Assembly: GCA_020632695.1 (NCBI GenBank)
Contig: JACKFB010000003.1
Coordinates: forward strand, 1 to 64,000
Direction of reading: 5' to 3'
DNA length: 64,000 nucleotides
Origin: Deltaproteobacteria bacterium
GTDB taxonomy: Bacteria > Myxococcota_A > UBA9042 > PHBI01 > JACKFB01
Below are positions 26,143 through 34,203 of this stretch, piece by piece. The position numbers and the translations under genes were made by a program. The notes under the pieces are model-generated. The model had not been told where the DNA came from and did no database searches. It was given only the letters and a program-made list of their open reading frames with translations. Positions within the stretch are counted from its first letter, which is position 1, and each line of letters opens with the position of its first letter.

Positions 26143-27341
26143 ACCGGTACCGCATCCTGACCTCCGGCGCGTTGGCGCTGGCCATGGCCACCACGACCGT
26201 CGGCTGCAAGAAGGACGAGCCCGCCACGCCCGTCGAGCAGGCGAAGCCAGCCGAGGCTGCCAAGCCGGCGGAGGGTGCGAAGCCTGCCGAGGGCGCCGAG
26301 GCTGCCAAGCCGGCCGAGGGTGCCGATCCGCACGCGGGCGTCGAAGGCGCAGAGGCGTCGCGTATCACCGGGCCGATCGCCAAGGTGAACGATGTCCCGA
26401 TCGCCTCGGACGAGTTCTACGCCGAGCTCGACAAGATCACCGCGCGCGGGGCGAAGATCCCGGCCGAGCGGCTGTCGCGCATCGAGCAGAACATCCTCAA
26501 GCGCTTGATCGAGAAGGAGCTGGTGCGCCAGGCCGTCGAGAAGGCGGGCGTCAAGGTCGAGCAGGCGGAGATCGACTCGGCCTACGAGGAGTACAAGAAG
26601 CGCTTCCAGACCGACGAGCAGTTCGAGAACTACCTCAAGCACGGCCGGGTGACCGTCGAGTCGATCAAGGAGCGCATCGCCGAGAAGCGCGCCCTCGAGA
26701 AGCTCATCGAGTCCAAGGGCAACATGACGGTCACCGAGGACGAGGCCAAGGAGTTCTACGCCAAGAACGAGCGCTTCTACCTCGACAAGGCCGGCGTGAA
26801 GGCCAGCCACATCCTCATCAAGGTGCCCGAGAAGGCGACGCCCGAGCAGGAGAAGGCGGCGCTGGACAAGATCAAGGCGATCGAGGCCGAGCTGAAGGCC
26901 GGCAAGGACTTCGAGGACGTCGCCCGGCGTGAGTCCGAGGGCCCCTCGGCGCCCAAGGGCGGCGACCTGGGCTTCTTCGGCGCCGGCCAGATGGTCAAGC
27001 CCTTCGAGGAGAAGGCCTTCTCGATGAAGGTGGGCGAGGTCTCGGGCCCGGTGCGCACCCGCTTCGGCTTCCACATCATCAAGGTGGTCGACAAGCGCGA
27101 GGAGCGGAAGAAGACCTTCGAGGAGGTGAAGGACCAGATCGAGCAGAGCCTGAAGAACAAGAAGTTCTTCCAGGAGCGACGCGCGCTGCTCGAGGGCCTC
27201 GAGAAGGAGGCCAAGATCGAGAAGTTCCTGCCGGAGCCCCCCGCCCCCGCCCCGGGCGCGATGGCCCCCGGTCACGAGGGCCACGGCCACGGCGCCGAGG
27301 CGCCCGAGCCCGAGGAGGAGTCCGAGGGCGGCGGCGAGTAG
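26139..27341 (+). CDS. PpiC/SurA-type peptidylprolyl isomerase lipoprotein
   Basis: Predicted periplasmic foldase. The leader MNRYRILTSGALALAMATTT ends in VGC (Cys23), probably a lipobox. A linker of repeated AKPAEGA follows to about residue 70. The SurA-like N-terminal helical domain covers about 78-215 and a single parvulin domain about 220-320 (ASHILIK; GDLGFFGAGQMVKPFEEKAF; FGFHIIKV). The C-terminus is rich in Pro, His and Glu (GHEGHGHG). One parvulin domain plus a lipid anchor resembles PrsA more than E. coli SurA. GAGGAG precedes the ATG, and a good promoter sits upstream within proB. Confidence 0.88.
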   Translation: MNRYRILTSGALALAMATTTVGCKKDEPATPVEQAKPAEAAKPAEGAKPAEGAEAAKPAEGADPHAGVEGAEASRITGPIAKVNDVPIASDEFYAELDKITARGAKIPAERLSRIEQNILKRLIEKELVRQAVEKAGVKVEQAEIDSAYEEYKKRFQTDEQFENYLKHGRVTVESIKERIAEKRALEKLIESKGNMTVTEDEAKEFYAKNERFYLDKAGVKASHILIKVPEKATPEQEKAALDKIKAIEAELKAGKDFEDVARRESEGPSAPKGGDLGFFGAGQMVKPFEEKAFSMKVGEVSGPVRTRFGFHIIKVVDKREERKKTFEEVKDQIEQSLKNKKFFQERRALLEGLEKEAKIEKFLPEPPAPAPGAMAPGHEGHGHGAEAPEPEEESEGGGE

Positions 27342-27366
27342 CCTCCCACCCTCCCCGCGACCCCCC

Positions 27367-27413
27367 GACGCCCGCGCGGTGCCTCCCCCTCCGGAGACCA
27401 CCCCGCGGGCGTC
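27367..27413 (+). terminator. Weak hairpin after the parvulin gene
   Basis: GACGCCCGCG at 27367-27376 pairs perfectly with CGCGGGCGTC at 27404-27413 across a 27-nt loop, 25 bp past the stop. There is no U-tract. It is plausible as a terminator between two plus-strand genes but the loop is large. Confidence 0.3.
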
Positions 27414-27498
27414 GCCACATCCAGCGCCCGCCCGCCGAGTGGCGCCGAACCCCCGACTGCGGCAGCATCACCCTGTCCGCGACCGGAGGAGAGCCAGC

Positions 27499-27801
27499 GT
27501 GACCCGACGAGCCCTGACCCTGCTGAGCTGCGTCGCCTGCCTGGCCGCCCCCCCCGCCTGCAACGACACCTCACTCCCGGACGCCGACACCCTCCGGGAC
27601 ACGGACACGGTCTCGGACGCGGTCTCGGACGCGGTCTCGGACGCGGTCTCGGACACGGACGCGGTCTCGGACACGGTCCCGGACGCGGTCTCGGACACGG
27701 TCCCGGACGCGGTCTCGGACACGGACGCGGTCTCGGACACGGTCTCGGACGCGGACGCGGACACGGCCTCGGACACGGACGCGGCCTCGGACACGGTCTG
27801 A
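27499..27801 (+). CDS. N-terminal fragment of a broken lipoprotein gene (signal peptide plus Asp/Val/Ser/Thr repeat)
   Basis: GTG 27499, preceded by GGAGGAG, starts a leader (VTRRALTLLSCVACLAAP) ending at PPAC (Cys21), probably a lipoprotein signal. The remainder to the TGA at 27799-27801 is a low-complexity run of SDAVSDTV-type units encoded by GTCTCGGACGCG-like repeats. There is no folded domain. The same kind of repeat resumes shortly after in a frame leading into the dehydrogenase gene. I read this as the 5' part of that gene, separated by a stop or by compensating frameshifts in the repeat, not as an independent protein. Confidence 0.55.
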   Translation: MTRRALTLLSCVACLAAPPACNDTSLPDADTLRDTDTVSDAVSDAVSDAVSDTDAVSDTVPDAVSDTVPDAVSDTDAVSDTVSDADADTASDTDAASDTV

Positions 27802-28103
27802 CAGACGACACTGACGCCGACTCCGGGGCCGACACCGACACCGGGACCGAGACCGAGGTGGACCGACGACACCGACACCGGGACCGACACCGACACCGAG
27901 ACCGAGACCGAGACCGAGACCGACACCGAGACCGAGACCGACACCGAGACCGAGACCGACACCGAGACCGAGACCGAGACCGACACCGAGACCGGGGCCG
28001 ACACCGAGACCGACACCGACACCGAGACCGAGACCGACACCGACACCGACACCGAGGCCGACACTGACACCGAGGCCGACACCGACACCGACACCGACAC
28101 CGC
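27598..28103 (+). repeat. Hexanucleotide-based tandem repeat inside the broken lipoprotein gene
   Basis: About 500 bp of 6- and 12-bp units. The first part is GACACG/GTCTCG/GACGCG (encoding D-T/V-S/D-A) up to about 27797; after 27865 it is mostly ACCGAC/ACCGAG (encoding D-T/E-T). Around 27804-27860 the sensible D/T/E frame is shifted by one base relative to both flanks. The stretch 27802-28236 holds no gene start other than continuation of the interrupted frame. Confidence 0.85.
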
Positions 28104-28236
28104 CGCCGACATCGGCCCCGACCTCGACGTCACCCTGGACACCCCGCTGCCGCCCTTCTCCTACGCGACCTCGTGCCACCTGGGTCCGGATCCTTCCTCG
28201 CCGCCTTCCATCGCCTTCGTCGCCGCGTTCCCGCAG

Positions 28237-30303
28237 ATGGCCACGAACGCCTTCGTGTCGCCCATCGAGCTGACCCACGCCGGCGACGGCTCGGGGCGCA
28301 TCTTCGTCGTGGAGCGGGCCGGGCGCATCCGGGTCTTCGATGGCAGCCCCGGCGCCTCGCAGGTCCAGACCTTCCTGGACATCAGCGACCGCGTCTACGA
28401 CCAGTTCGAGGGCGGGCTGCTGGGCCTGGCCTTCCACCCGGACTACAGCCAAAACGGCGAGTTCTACGTCGACTACACCCGCAAGTTCCCGGTGGCGGGC
28501 AAGCCGGACCAGACCCGCACGGTCATCAGCCGCTTCCGGGTCTCCGACGACGACCCCGACCAGGCGGCGCCGACCGAGGAGATCCTGCTGACCATCGACC
28601 AGTTCGCCGACAACCACAACGGCGGCAAGGTGGCCTTCGGCCCCGACGGCTACCTCTACATCGGCATGGGCGACGGCGGCGGCTCGGGCGACCCCCAGAA
28701 GACCGGCCAGGACACCACCTCGCTGCTGGGCGCCGTGCTGCGCATCGACGTGGATCACCCGGGTGAGGTGACCGCCTACGGCATCCCGCCCGACAACCCC
28801 TTCGCCGACGCCACCGACGGCTCCCGCCCCGAGATCTACGCCTGGGGGCTGCGCAACCCGTGGCGCTTCTCCTTCGACCGCCTGACGGGGGCGCTGTGGT
28901 TGGCCGACGTGGGCCAGGTGACCTTCGAGGAGGTGGACATCATCGAGAAGGGCCACAACTACGGGTGGAGCCTGATGGAGGCCTACGCCTGCTACCCGCC
29001 GTCGGACCCGCAGCTCTGCGATCCCGAGGCCCTGGGCCTGACGCTGCCGGTGGTCGCCTATGACCACACCGTCGGCATCTCGATCACCGGCGGCTACGTG
29101 TATCGCGGCCAGAGCGCGCCTTCGCTGTACGGCGCCTACCTGTACGCCGACTACAGCTCCAAGCGCTTCTTCGCCTGGAAGAAGGGCGAGGAGCCGCCAC
29201 CCGAGAGCGCGATGGCCCTGACCCCCACCAACATCGCCAGCTTCGGCGAGGACGAGGCCGGCGAGGTCTACCTGCTGGGCCTCTTCAACAACCGCATCTA
29301 CAAGATCGTCGAGACCAACGCGACGCCGCTGCCCGACACCTTCCCGAAGACCCTCACCGAGACGGGCTGCTTCGACGATCTGGCGACGCTCACCCCGGCG
29401 GAGGGCGTGCTGCCCTACGACGTCAACGTCCCGCTCTGGTCGGACACCGCGGTGAAGTCGCGCTACGTGGTGCTGCCCCCTGGCGGCGCGCTCGGCTACG
29501 ACGCCGAAGGGGCGTGGAGCGCCCCCGACGGCACGATCTTCATCAAGCACTTCGCCATCGACACCGTGGAGGGCGACCCCCAGACCCGGGTGCGCCTGGA
29601 GACCCGCTTCCTGGTGAAGGAGGCCGGCGGTGTGCGCGGCTACACGTACCGCTGGAACGACGAGGGCACCGAGGCCTTCCTGCTCGACGGGGCCGACACC
29701 CGCCCCCTCGAGGTGCTGCGCCAGGGCGCCGACCAGCCGGTGGCGCTGACCTGGCGCTTCCCCAGCCGCCAGCAGTGCACCACCTGCCACACCGAGGCCG
29801 CCGGCGGGCTGCTGGGGCTGCGCTCCGGTCAGCTCAACCGGCCGCTCGACTACGGCACCGGCTCGGTCGAGCAGCTCCTCGCCCTGGCGGTCCAAGGCCT
29901 GCTCGACGGGCTGCCCACGGCCGAGGTCTCCGACCTTCCCCGCTGGCCCCAGACCGGCGACACCCAGGCGCCGGCCGCCGACCGCGCCCGCGCCTGGCTG
30001 GCGGCCAACTGCGCCAACTGCCACCTCCCCGGCGGCCCCAGCGGCGTCTCCCTGGACCTCCGCTACCCCACGCCGCTCGCCGACACCGGCGTGTGCGGGG
30101 CGACGCCCCAGGTCTCCAACCTCGGCGTCCTCGGCGCCGAGCTGCTGGCTCCCGGCGAGCCCGAGCGCAGCGTGCTGTGGCTGCGGCTGCAGGCAGGCCC
30201 CGCCGACCGCATGCCGCCGGTGTCCACCTCCCTGAACCCCGAGCCGGCCCTGAGCGTCATCTCCGAGTGGATCGGCGCCCTCGGGAGCTGTCCGGCCCCG
30301 TGA
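28237..30303 (+). CDS. PQQ-dependent sugar dehydrogenase domain fused to a diheme cytochrome c domain
   Basis: The N-terminal half is a GSDH-type six-bladed propeller: 'GLLGLAFHPDYSQNGEFYVD', 'NHNGGKVAFGPDGYLYIG' and 'WGLRNPWRFSFD' are family motifs for PQQ and calcium enzymes that oxidise sugars in the periplasm. The C-terminal half resembles the SO2930-type diheme cytochrome family (TIGR03806), with two CxxCH haem sites, CTTCH and CANCH. Electrons could pass from PQQ to haem within one protein. The first ATG, 28237, lies inside the propeller: in-frame codons before it still read like domain sequence (PPSIAFVAAFPQ). The true start is therefore upstream, probably GTG 27499 across an interruption. 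The next gene overlaps by 4 bp. Confidence 0.8.
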   Translation: MATNAFVSPIELTHAGDGSGRIFVVERAGRIRVFDGSPGASQVQTFLDISDRVYDQFEGGLLGLAFHPDYSQNGEFYVDYTRKFPVAGKPDQTRTVISRFRVSDDDPDQAAPTEEILLTIDQFADNHNGGKVAFGPDGYLYIGMGDGGGSGDPQKTGQDTTSLLGAVLRIDVDHPGEVTAYGIPPDNPFADATDGSRPEIYAWGLRNPWRFSFDRLTGALWLADVGQVTFEEVDIIEKGHNYGWSLMEAYACYPPSDPQLCDPEALGLTLPVVAYDHTVGISITGGYVYRGQSAPSLYGAYLYADYSSKRFFAWKKGEEPPPESAMALTPTNIASFGEDEAGEVYLLGLFNNRIYKIVETNATPLPDTFPKTLTETGCFDDLATLTPAEGVLPYDVNVPLWSDTAVKSRYVVLPPGGALGYDAEGAWSAPDGTIFIKHFAIDTVEGDPQTRVRLETRFLVKEAGGVRGYTYRWNDEGTEAFLLDGADTRPLEVLRQGADQPVALTWRFPSRQQCTTCHTEAAGGLLGLRSGQLNRPLDYGTGSVEQLLALAVQGLLDGLPTAEVSDLPRWPQTGDTQAPAADRARAWLAANCANCHLPGGPSGVSLDLRYPTPLADTGVCGATPQVSNLGVLGAELLAPGEPERSVLWLRLQAGPADRMPPVSTSLNPEPALSVISEWIGALGSCPAP

Positions 30304-31778
30304 CGGCCGCCACCCGCAGCACGCTCCTCGCGCTCCTCGCCGCGGCCGTCCTGCTCGGTGTGCGCCTGGGCGCGGGCAGCCTGGCCTCCACCGACGACGC
30401 GGTCTACGCCCAGGTGGCCCGTGAGATGGCCGCCCGCGGCGACTGGCTCGAGATGCGCTGGATGGGCGGCCTCATCTTCGAGAAGCCGCCCCTGCTCTTC
30501 TGGTGCCTGCGCGTCTCGGCGGCCCTGGGAGGCTTCAGCACCCTGGCGATCCGCCTGCCCTCGGTGCTCGCCGGCCTCGTCGCCCTGCTCTACACGGCGC
30601 TGCTGGCCCGCGCCGCGCTCCCCGAGGCCGCCCGACGCCACGGGCCCGCCCTGGCCGTCCTGCTCACCCTGGCCACGGTCACCTTCACGATGACCACCCG
30701 CCGCCCCATCACCGATCCCTTCCTCACTGCGGCGGTGCTGGCCACTCTCTGGCACGGCGCCCGCGCCTGCCTGGCCGAGCGCCCGGCGCGCCACGCCGCC
30801 TTCACCGGCCTGGCCGCCGGCCTCGGCGTGCTGGCCAAGTCCGTCGCCATGGGACCGGCGGTCCTCGCCGTCACCTTGGCCCTGGCGCTGCGCCGCCGTC
30901 CGCGCGCCCTGGCCCTCGCCGCTGTCACCGGCCTGCTGGTGGCCGGCCCCTGGTACCTCGTGATGGGCCTGCGCCACGGCGCCGACTTCTGGCAGACGGC
31001 CCTCGGCTATCACGTCGTCGCCCGCGCCGGCCACGCCCTGGTCGGGCACGCCGACCCCGCCTACTACGCCGTCACCGCCTGGGAGCAGGAGGGCGCCCTG
31101 GCGCCGCTCCTGTTGCTGGGCGCCCTGGCCGCCGCCTGGCGTCTCCGTCGGCTGGAGCCCCCGCAGCGGCTGGCGCTGGCCCTGGTGCTGGCCACCGCCG
31201 CCCTGACCGCCCTGGCCTTGCAGCTCAGCGCCACCCGCCTCTTCCACTACCTGATGCCCCTGGCGCCGCTCTCTGCCGTCGCCACCATCGCGGCCCTGGG
31301 CCCGCTCGCAGCCCGCCCCGCGGTCGCGCTGGCCACCGCCGCCCTGGCCGCCCTCGCCTTCGTGGTCGGGCCCCTGTCCCCCCACATCCTCCGCCCCGAC
31401 TACGCCCCCGAGTCCCGCGCCCTCGGCGAGGCCCTGGGCCCGGCGATGCCCCCCGACGCGCGCCTCATCATCTGGGAGGACTACGATCCGGCGCTGATCT
31501 GGTACGCCGCGCGCCCGGCCCGGCTGTGGACCGAGCAGCCGGCGATCTACGCGCTCCACCGCTCGATCGACATGATGCGGCGCGCCGACGCCGTGGTGCT
31601 GGCCGACGCCGACGCCCGCCGGGCACTCATCGACGCCCCGGAGCCCATCGTCGCGGTGGCACCGCTCGAGCGCGCCTCGGGCCTCGACGCCCTGGCCCGA
31701 GAGGCCCTGCCCCGGCGCCGGGTCGAGGTGGCCGAGGCGGCGAACCACCGCATCCTCCGGCTGGGGGCGCATCGGTGA
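30300..31778 (+). CDS. Membrane glycosyltransferase, ArnT/PMT-like (GT-C fold)
   Basis: A 492-residue integral membrane protein with about ten or more hydrophobic segments. The first periplasmic loop has 'STDDAVYAQVAREMAARGDW' followed by 'EKPPLLFW', the pattern of the ArnT/PMT GT-C family, which moves sugars from polyprenyl-phosphate carriers to lipid A, proteins or other acceptors. The carboxylate after the first helix (DDAVYA) would be catalytic. The soluble C-terminal domain is short. GTG 30300 overlaps the dehydrogenase stop and the stop overlaps the kinase start, suggesting translational coupling. The acceptor is not predictable from context. Confidence 0.8.
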   Translation: MTAATRSTLLALLAAAVLLGVRLGAGSLASTDDAVYAQVAREMAARGDWLEMRWMGGLIFEKPPLLFWCLRVSAALGGFSTLAIRLPSVLAGLVALLYTALLARAALPEAARRHGPALAVLLTLATVTFTMTTRRPITDPFLTAAVLATLWHGARACLAERPARHAAFTGLAAGLGVLAKSVAMGPAVLAVTLALALRRRPRALALAAVTGLLVAGPWYLVMGLRHGADFWQTALGYHVVARAGHALVGHADPAYYAVTAWEQEGALAPLLLLGALAAAWRLRRLEPPQRLALALVLATAALTALALQLSATRLFHYLMPLAPLSAVATIAALGPLAARPAVALATAALAALAFVVGPLSPHILRPDYAPESRALGEALGPAMPPDARLIIWEDYDPALIWYAARPARLWTEQPAIYALHRSIDMMRRADAVVLADADARRALIDAPEPIVAVAPLERASGLDALAREALPRRRVEVAEAANHRILRLGAHR

Positions 31779-33427
31779 AGCTCTCGGTCTCGACCCGAAT
31801 CTTCCTGGGCTTCACCGTCGTGATCGTCGCCTTCGGCTCCGCCTGCGCCTACACGATCTTCCGCATGACGCTGCTGCGCGAGTCGGTGACGCTCATCTGG
31901 GAGGAGGTGATGCCCGTCGCCTCCCAGATGAAGGACCTCTCGCGCCAGCTCCGCGCGCCCGAGGAGTTCCTCGACCTGCGCCGCCCCTCGGACGCGGTGT
32001 GGCTGGCGCGGCTCTTGCCCAGCCTCCAGCCCTTCCAGCACCTGCGCACCGTGGAGGCGCGCCTGGACCGGCTGGTCGAGACGCCGGCGCTGCCTGCCGA
32101 GGACCGCGAGACGCTGTCCGCCGTCAGCCAGGCCCTCGAGGACTTCCGCCAGGGCGACGGCCTGCGCGCGGCGATCGCCGGACCCGAGGGCGCCGCGGCG
32201 CTGGGGCTGCCCGAGACCGGCAGCTCCGACGCGATCTTCGATGCGCTCGTGCGGCGCACGGTCAAGCAGGCCAACGAGCGGGTGCTGACGGCGAGCTCGC
32301 CCGAGGTGCGCGCGATGACCCGGGCGCTCCGGCGCATCAACCGCGCCGTCATGGAGGCCTCGCGCGCCATCTCGGACCCCATCCGCGATCTCAACCTGCG
32401 CGCGGCCAGCGACGAGAAGGCCGCCACCCTGGCCGTGCTGCTGATCACCGCCGGCGCGCTGGTGCTCTCGCTGGTCATCCTCTTCATGATCCAGCGGATC
32501 CTGAGCCCGCTGCGCGATCTGCGCGAGGGCGCCCGGAAGATCGCCGCCGGCCACTACGACGAGCGGGTCGACGTGCGCTCCCGCGACGAGATCGGCCAGC
32601 TCGGCCTCGAGTTCAACACCATGGCCGAGGCGCTCTCCGCCCGCGACGCGGAGCTGGCGCGCCAGCGCGAGGAGCTGCTGCGCGCCGATCGCCTCGCCAC
32701 CATCGGCAAGATGGCGGCCCAGATCACCCACGAGGTGCGCAACCCGCTGTCCTCGATCGCGCTCAACGCCGAGCTGCTCGAGGAGGAGCTGGAGAGCGCG
32801 GCGGAGGGCGGCGAGGCCCGCGCGATCCTCCTGCAGATCGACCAGGAGGTGCAGCGCCTCAAGGCGATCACCGAGGAGTACCTGGCCTACGCGCGCCTGC
32901 CGCGGCCGGCGCTGCAGCCGGTCGACGTGGGCGCCCACCTGGCGGAGCTGCTGCGCTTCGTCCGGCGCGAGCTGACGGCGGCCGAGATCGAGCTGCGCGC
33001 CGAGGGCGTGCTCCCGGCCGGCGAAGGCGGCCCGGCGCCGATCCTCGCCGATCCCGATCAGCTCCGCCGCGTCTGGCTCAACCTGGTGCGCAACGCGCGC
33101 GAGTCGCTGGAGGAGGTCGAGGGCCCACGCTGGCTCGAGGTGTCGCTGAGCGGGGCGCCCGACGGCGGCGTGGTGATCCGCCTGATGGACAACGGCCGCG
33201 GAGTGGATCCGGCGCTGCGGGAGCACCTCTTCGAGCCCTTCGTCACGGGCAAGGCCGGGGGCACCGGGCTGGGTCTGGCCCTGTCCCAGCAGATCGTCAG
33301 CGACCACGGCGGCACCCTCGAGGTGCGCGACCGTCCAGATGGCGGCCGCGGGATCGCGTTCATCCTGCGGATCCCGGCGCGCGGCCCCGCCTTTCGCGAT
33401 CCCGCCGGTATTCACAACGGCCGATGA
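31775..33427 (+). CDS. Orphan membrane sensor histidine kinase
   Basis: A 550-residue kinase: N-terminal membrane helix (about 8-30), periplasmic sensor region of about 195 residues, second helix (about 222-245), then HAMP (about 245-300). A HisKA domain follows with the phospho-accepting His in 'QITHEVRNPLSSIALNAELL', and a HATPase domain with N-box 'NLVRNARESL', 'MDNGRGVD' and 'GGTGLGLAL'. No response regulator lies within the window, so it is an orphan. The GTG start overlaps the stop of the glycosyltransferase by 4 bp, tying it to that operon. The ligand is unknown; no named sensor domain is recognisable. Confidence 0.9.
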   Translation: MKLSVSTRIFLGFTVVIVAFGSACAYTIFRMTLLRESVTLIWEEVMPVASQMKDLSRQLRAPEEFLDLRRPSDAVWLARLLPSLQPFQHLRTVEARLDRLVETPALPAEDRETLSAVSQALEDFRQGDGLRAAIAGPEGAAALGLPETGSSDAIFDALVRRTVKQANERVLTASSPEVRAMTRALRRINRAVMEASRAISDPIRDLNLRAASDEKAATLAVLLITAGALVLSLVILFMIQRILSPLRDLREGARKIAAGHYDERVDVRSRDEIGQLGLEFNTMAEALSARDAELARQREELLRADRLATIGKMAAQITHEVRNPLSSIALNAELLEEELESAAEGGEARAILLQIDQEVQRLKAITEEYLAYARLPRPALQPVDVGAHLAELLRFVRRELTAAEIELRAEGVLPAGEGGPAPILADPDQLRRVWLNLVRNARESLEEVEGPRWLEVSLSGAPDGGVVIRLMDNGRGVDPALREHLFEPFVTGKAGGTGLGLALSQQIVSDHGGTLEVRDRPDGGRGIAFILRIPARGPAFRDPAGIHNGR

Positions 33428-33463
33428 ACGCGGTACACAGGGTGCACGCGGTCGGGAGGCTCG

Positions 33464-34183
33464 ATGGACTTCGCTGTCATGACCTACAACATCCGCCTGG
33501 GGTTGGACAGCGACCTCGAGACCATCGCCGCCGTCCTGGCCGAGGCGGACATCGTCGCGGTCCAGGAGGTGGGCTGCGAGTGGGTCGAAGGCGTCCCGGG
33601 CAACCAGGCGCAGCAGCTCGCCAAGCTGAGCGGCCTGAACCACTTCCGCTTCGCCTCGGCGCTGACCGTGCGGCCGGGCACCGACCCGCCGGAGCCCATC
33701 CCGGCGCCGACGCCCGAGGATCGGCCCGGCTACGGCGTGGCGCTGCTCTCGCGCTTCCCGCTGGGTCCCTGGACGCGCCATCGCCTGCCCAAGCGCAAGG
33801 ACGAGCAGCGCTGCATCCTCTCCGGGACCGTGGTGACGCCCTCGGGGCCGGTCACGGTCATGGTGACCCACCTGTCGATCCACGAGGCCGACCGCCTGGC
33901 CCAGGGCGGGGCCCTGGTGCGCCACGCCCAGACGCAGGCCACGCCGCTGATGGTGCTGGGCGACCTGAACGCCGAGCTGGGCGATCCCGCGCTCGACGGG
34001 CTCAACCGCTTCCTGCGCAACGCCGCGGGCGACAGTCCGCCGGTCTCCTTTCCGTCCAGCGCGCCGACCCGGGCCATCGACCACATCTACGTGTCGCAGG
34101 AGATCCGGGTCACCCAGCCCTCGGCGACCGTCGGCGTCACCTGCAGCGATCACCTCCCGGTGATGGCCAAGCTCGAGTTCTGA
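33464..34183 (+). CDS. Endonuclease/exonuclease/phosphatase-family hydrolase
   Basis: A 239-residue protein of the EEP superfamily (PF03372), metal-dependent phosphoesterases acting on nucleic acids, phospholipids or other phosphodiesters. Visible family motifs are 'MTYNIRLG', 'DIVAVQEVG' with the metal-binding Glu, 'MVTHLSI', 'LMVLGDLNAELGD' and the C-terminal 'CSDHLPVMAKLEF' with the catalytic SDH. There is no signal peptide, so it is probably cytoplasmic. It lies 36 bp after the kinase gene and converges with the transporter gene. The substrate cannot be named from sequence. Confidence 0.85.
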   Translation: MDFAVMTYNIRLGLDSDLETIAAVLAEADIVAVQEVGCEWVEGVPGNQAQQLAKLSGLNHFRFASALTVRPGTDPPEPIPAPTPEDRPGYGVALLSRFPLGPWTRHRLPKRKDEQRCILSGTVVTPSGPVTVMVTHLSIHEADRLAQGGALVRHAQTQATPLMVLGDLNAELGDPALDGLNRFLRNAAGDSPPVSFPSSAPTRAIDHIYVSQEIRVTQPSATVGVTCSDHLPVMAKLEF

Positions 34184-34203
34184 TCGCGCGTCCGCCGCCC
34201 TTC

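Noticed and set aside
27790..27870. Programmed ribosomal frameshifting within the broken lipoprotein gene
   Set aside because: No slippery heptamer or downstream structure is evident; indels in a tandem repeat are a simpler explanation.
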